Source: Sulfurovaceae bacterium | Lineage (GTDB): Bacteria > Campylobacterota > Campylobacteria > Campylobacterales > Sulfurovaceae | Direction of reading: 5' to 3' | DNA: 7,868 bases | Assembly (NCBI GenBank): GCA_029933395.1 | Contig: JAOZOG010000072.1 | Location: 1 to 7,868, forward strand | In this document: positions 6,483 through 7,868 of the stretch, piece by piece | How positions within the stretch are numbered: position 1 is the stretch's first letter | Layout of the letters: every line of letters begins with the position of its first letter | Program-made: the position numbers and the translations under genes | The notes under the pieces: generated by a model | What the model saw: the letters and a program-made list of their open reading frames with translations, nothing else | Database searches by the model: none | What the model was told of the DNA's origin: nothing

Positions 6483-6507
6483 GGAGCCCCCTCTCCCCGG
6501 GGGTTCC
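6483..6507 (+). terminator. GC-rich hairpin with a motif arm after the knob gene
   Basis: GGAGCCCCC (6483-6491) pairs with GGGGGTTCC (6499-6507) around the 7-base loop TCTCCCC, giving a 9-pair stem in RNA with one G-U pair. The right arm contains an exact GGGGTTCC (6500-6507). It begins nine bases after the knob stop. No T-run follows, so it may attenuate, stabilise or terminate the transcript. Confidence 0.5.
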
Positions 6508-6551
6508 GGTATGCCGTTACGGTATAGATCAAAACAGAAGGAGAAGGCATA

Positions 6552-7007
6552 ATGGGTAAGCCTTACAAGATAGATTCGATAGCGGCCTACAAGGCCCTGA
6601 CGGGCCGTGAGCCTGCGAAGGAGATCAAAGACGGAAGGGACACGAAGACGTTCCTCCGGGACGTGACGCTCCACCAGACGATGGACGGAAAGCCGATGTG
6701 GACGAAAGCCCACGAGAGGGGCTATCTCACGAACGGGCTTCCGACCCCGTGGAGAAAGGTCAGGGTCGAGAACAAGTACGGTTCGGGCGAGGTGACGGCT
6801 TTCGTCGGAGCCAACTACCGGACCAAGGCCGGAGAGGTCAAAAACTTTCAGGCGCACTTCGTCCTTGGCGAAGAGGTCGAAATGCCTGAAACGGCGATAG
6901 CCAACCTGAAAAGGGCGAAGACGTTCCGGCAGTTTCCGGAAGTCGTGGACGGCGAAAGACGCAATATCGTCAGGCAGGTCCAGAAGTACATCGTCGAAAC
7001 GCTCTGA
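6552..7007 (+). CDS. Phage protein of unknown function
   Basis: I do not recognise this 151-residue protein. The ATG at 6552 has AAGGAG (6538-6543) at 8 bases. The protein is basic and soluble-looking, with no signal peptide or membrane segment. The N-terminal half is polar (YKIDSIAAYKALTGREPAKE, then LRDVTLHQTMDGKPMWTKAHERGYL). The middle looks beta-rich (WRKVRVENKYGSGEVTAFVGANYR, 24 residues apart from the QAHFVLGEEVEM strand). A C-terminal helix runs through PETAIANLKRAKTF to QVQKYIVETL. Its position after the capsid suggests a virion or head-completion component, but that is inference from context. It is the only complete structural-region gene downstream of the small terminase with no exact GGGGTTCC copy; copies flank it at 6500 and 7021. 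Confidence 0.7.
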   Translation: MGKPYKIDSIAAYKALTGREPAKEIKDGRDTKTFLRDVTLHQTMDGKPMWTKAHERGYLTNGLPTPWRKVRVENKYGSGEVTAFVGANYRTKAGEVKNFQAHFVLGEEVEMPETAIANLKRAKTFRQFPEVVDGERRNIVRQVQKYIVETL

Positions 7008-7020
7008 CGCTCTCCGTTAC

Positions 7021-7084
7021 GGAACCCCCCACGGCATGGGACGGAACCATACCGGTCCATCCCGGTCTGCCGTCCGGGGGTTCC
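7021..7084 (+). terminator. Long imperfect hairpin bounded by inverted GGGGTTCC motifs
   Basis: The outer stem is GGAACCCCC (7021-7029) with GGGGGTTCC (7076-7084), 9 pairs. A second stem is ACGGCA (7031-7036) with TGCCGT (7068-7073), 6 pairs. A third pairs GGGACGGAACC (7038-7048) with GGTCCATCCC (7054-7063), leaving one mismatch, one bulge and the loop 7049-7053. In all about 24 pairs fold one 64-base element with small internal loops. It starts 13 bases after the preceding stop, which suits a terminator or processing site, although no T-run follows. Confidence 0.6.
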
Positions 7085-7176
7085 ATCTACAAAGACATCC
7101 GCCCGAAGGCGGCTCTCCAACATCCCCGTACCAGACGACAACCAGAACGAAACGAAACCATCACAAAGGAAAGACA

Positions 7177-7566
7177 ATGTTTGAATCCATACTCGATTTC
7201 GGAACCGGGCTTTTCGATACGCTCACGACTCCGAGACAGATCACTCCGACGGTCTCGCCGACCATTTCCGGCACGATGTCCGGAACCCCCACGGTGAATC
7301 CCACGATCGACAGCGTATCGTCCGGTACGTTCGATCCGTTCGCCTCCGGGGGTTCCAGTGCGCAGAGCGTAGGCATGTACGGGCCGTCGCTTCTCGAATC
7401 TCTCGTATCGACCGGGGGTTCCATCGCCAACATCGCCGGAGGGATAGGCTCGCTCAACGCCGCCAACGAGGCGGTGGACATCATGGCGGAGCGTCAACGC
7501 ATGAGCGAAGACGCCTACCGAAGGTATCTGGCGGAACAGGAAAAACGCCAGAGCCTGAATTTCTGA
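7177..7566 (+). CDS. Small Gly/Ser/Thr-rich phage protein, possibly internal virion component
   Basis: This 129-residue protein starts at the ATG at 7177 with AAAGGA (7165-7170) six bases upstream; an earlier in-frame ATG at 7036 lies inside the long hairpin and has no ribosome binding site, so I reject it. The N-terminus MFESILDFGTGLFDTL is amphipathic. Residues about 20-75 are low-complexity Thr/Ser/Pro/Gly with repeated T-P-T-V-like units. A hydrophobic Gly-rich stretch follows (GSIANIAGGIGSL), then a charged helix from ANEAVDIMAERQR to EQEKRQSLNF. Small proteins of this kind before larger ejection proteins occur in several podovirus-like phages, so an internal or DNA-ejection role is plausible but not shown. 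It carries three exact motif copies (7282 GTP, 7349 GGS, 7415 GGS), the densest of any gene here. Confidence 0.65.
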   Translation: MFESILDFGTGLFDTLTTPRQITPTVSPTISGTMSGTPTVNPTIDSVSSGTFDPFASGGSSAQSVGMYGPSLLESLVSTGGSIANIAGGIGSLNAANEAVDIMAERQRMSEDAYRRYLAEQEKRQSLNF

Positions 7567-7576
7567 GGGGGATCCG
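7565..7576 (+). promoter_or_regulatory. GAGGGGG ribosome binding site, motif-like variant
   Basis: GAGGGGG (7565-7571) overlaps the preceding TGA stop and is followed by ATCCG and the ATG at 7577. The layout is identical to that at 6085-6096, except that GGGGTTCC is replaced by GGGGATCC, one base different. It decides the 7577 start. Confidence 0.6.
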
Positions 7577-7868
7577 ATGGCATTCTCACCGGCATCCGGC
7601 ACAGGAACGGGACTCAGGTACGATCCGAGGGACAGAGACCTTCTCGGCGTGAAAGGGCCGAACGTATCGCCTTACGGCATAGCGAACGCCTACTCGGCGG
7701 CCGGAAGGATGTTCGGCTCGGCTTCGGAGACGCTTTCGGGCATGATGCGCGACGAGCGTGAAAGACAGCGGCAGGCCAACGTGGCGGGGGCTCTGTCCAG
7801 ACTCGGTCTGCCCGAACCGGGAGAGAACCCCGTCGAATACTACAACCGGGCCGTCAACACGATGATCT
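7577..7868 (+). CDS. Unrecognised phage protein, 3' truncated by the window edge
   Basis: The frame is open for 97 codons from the ATG at 7577 to the right edge with no stop. It starts MAFSPASGTGTGLRYDPRDR, then a small-residue stretch (YGIANAYSAAGRMFGSASETLSG), an Arg/Glu-rich helix (MMRDERERQRQANVAGALSRLG) and EYYNRAVNTMI. The stop of the previous gene overlaps its ribosome binding site, so the two are translationally linked. Its alanine-rich helical character and position after the head genes suit an internal virion or ejection protein, but this is context-based; no family motif is seen. A one-mismatch motif copy (AGAACCCC, 7824-7831) encodes ENP. Confidence 0.75.
   Translation, partial: MAFSPASGTGTGLRYDPRDRDLLGVKGPNVSPYGIANAYSAAGRMFGSASETLSGMMRDERERQRQANVAGALSRLGLPEPGENPVEYYNRAVNTMI

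Larger units (their letters stand above)
474..7422. repeat. Highly iterated 8-mer GGGGTTCC / GGAACCCC, 31 exact copies
   Basis: Exact + strand copies start at 503, 892, 1094, 1232, 1588, 1898, 2066, 2315, 2772, 2957, 3846, 4351, 4624, 5968, 6088, 6500, 7077, 7349 and 7415. Exact - strand copies start at 474, 1504, 1761, 2337, 3090, 3698, 4206, 4287, 5772, 6319, 7021 and 7282. In motif orientation the base before is G in 20, C in 8, A in 3 and T in 0; the base after is a purine in 26 of 31. The working consensus is therefore S-GGGGTTCC-R. One-mismatch relatives lie at 549, 3197, 3707, 3901, 4154, 4645, 4774, 4924, 5241, 5661 and 7824. Six exact copies fall in about 480 non-coding bases and 25 in genes. 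Mean spacing is about 230 bases with no periodicity. Presence on both strands argues for a DNA-level rather than an RNA-level function. Confidence 0.95.

Noticed and set aside
6511..6535. A -10-like TATAGAT element before the gene at 6552
   Set aside because: No matching -35 at proper spacing; a single AT-rich hexamer is not enough for a promoter call.
7036..7176. N-terminal extension of the gene at 7177 to the ATG at 7036
   Set aside because: The upstream ATG lies inside the long hairpin without a ribosome binding site, and the extension has unlike, basic composition; 7177 has AAAGGA at good spacing.
474..7422. The methyltransferase as the enzyme that modifies GGGGTTCC sites
   Set aside because: The motif contains adenines, so it is conceivable, but nothing links them. 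Only the copies at 503 and 2315 run straight into a GATC, and the gene itself lacks the motif.
474..7422. CRISPR-like or tandem repeat array
   Set aside because: Spacing is irregular, orientation is mixed, the repeat is 8 bases, and most copies are inside conserved genes.
474..7422. Phosphorothioate (GAAC/GTTC) modification sites
   Set aside because: The motif contains GTTC/GAAC, but enrichment of a full 8-mer is not explained by a 4-base modification core, and no dnd-type gene is present.

Overview
This window is a stretch of a double-stranded DNA phage or prophage genome. It holds a head and packaging module in which every supported gene is on the + strand. The order is: 5'-truncated N6-adenine methyltransferase (2-442), small terminase (594-962), large terminase (943-2397), portal (2384-4114), scaffold (4152-5054), N4-gp56-type major capsid protein (5079-6086), a small protein with a pyocin-knob-like C-terminus (6097-6474), an unrecognised protein (6552-7007), a small Gly/Ser/Thr-rich protein (7177-7566) and the start of another unrecognised protein running off the end (7577-7868+). 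This terminase-portal-scaffold-capsid order is common in podovirus-like phages. No integrase, repressor, tRNA or lysis gene is visible, so lifestyle cannot be judged. Gene overlaps (terS/terL 20 nt, terL/portal 14 nt) and clear purine-rich Shine-Dalgarno sequences indicate a bacterial host. The DNA is GC-rich over the structural genes and clearly poorer in GC over the methyltransferase. I cannot name the host.

The genes form one assembly line. The small terminase would select the DNA. The large terminase, with its ATPase and nuclease domains, cuts it and pumps it through the portal into a procapsid built from capsid protein on the scaffold. The knob protein may decorate the head or belong to an adhesin. 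The last two proteins may be internal or ejection components, but that rests on position only.

The outstanding feature is not a gene. The 8-mer GGGGTTCC (reverse complement GGAACCCC) occurs 31 times exactly between 474 and 7422, 19 on the + strand and 12 on the - strand, where less than one would be expected by chance. It is strand-symmetric and enriched between genes. Inside genes it almost always falls in a reading frame giving Gly-Ser, Gly-Thr-Pro or Gly-Val-Pro. Between genes it occurs as inverted pairs that form hairpins, and it is fused to a ribosome binding site. This closely resembles the behaviour of DNA uptake sequences in Neisseria and Haemophilus, but the motif is neither of theirs and I do not recognise it. 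The methyltransferase gene and the first two thirds of the capsid gene lack it.
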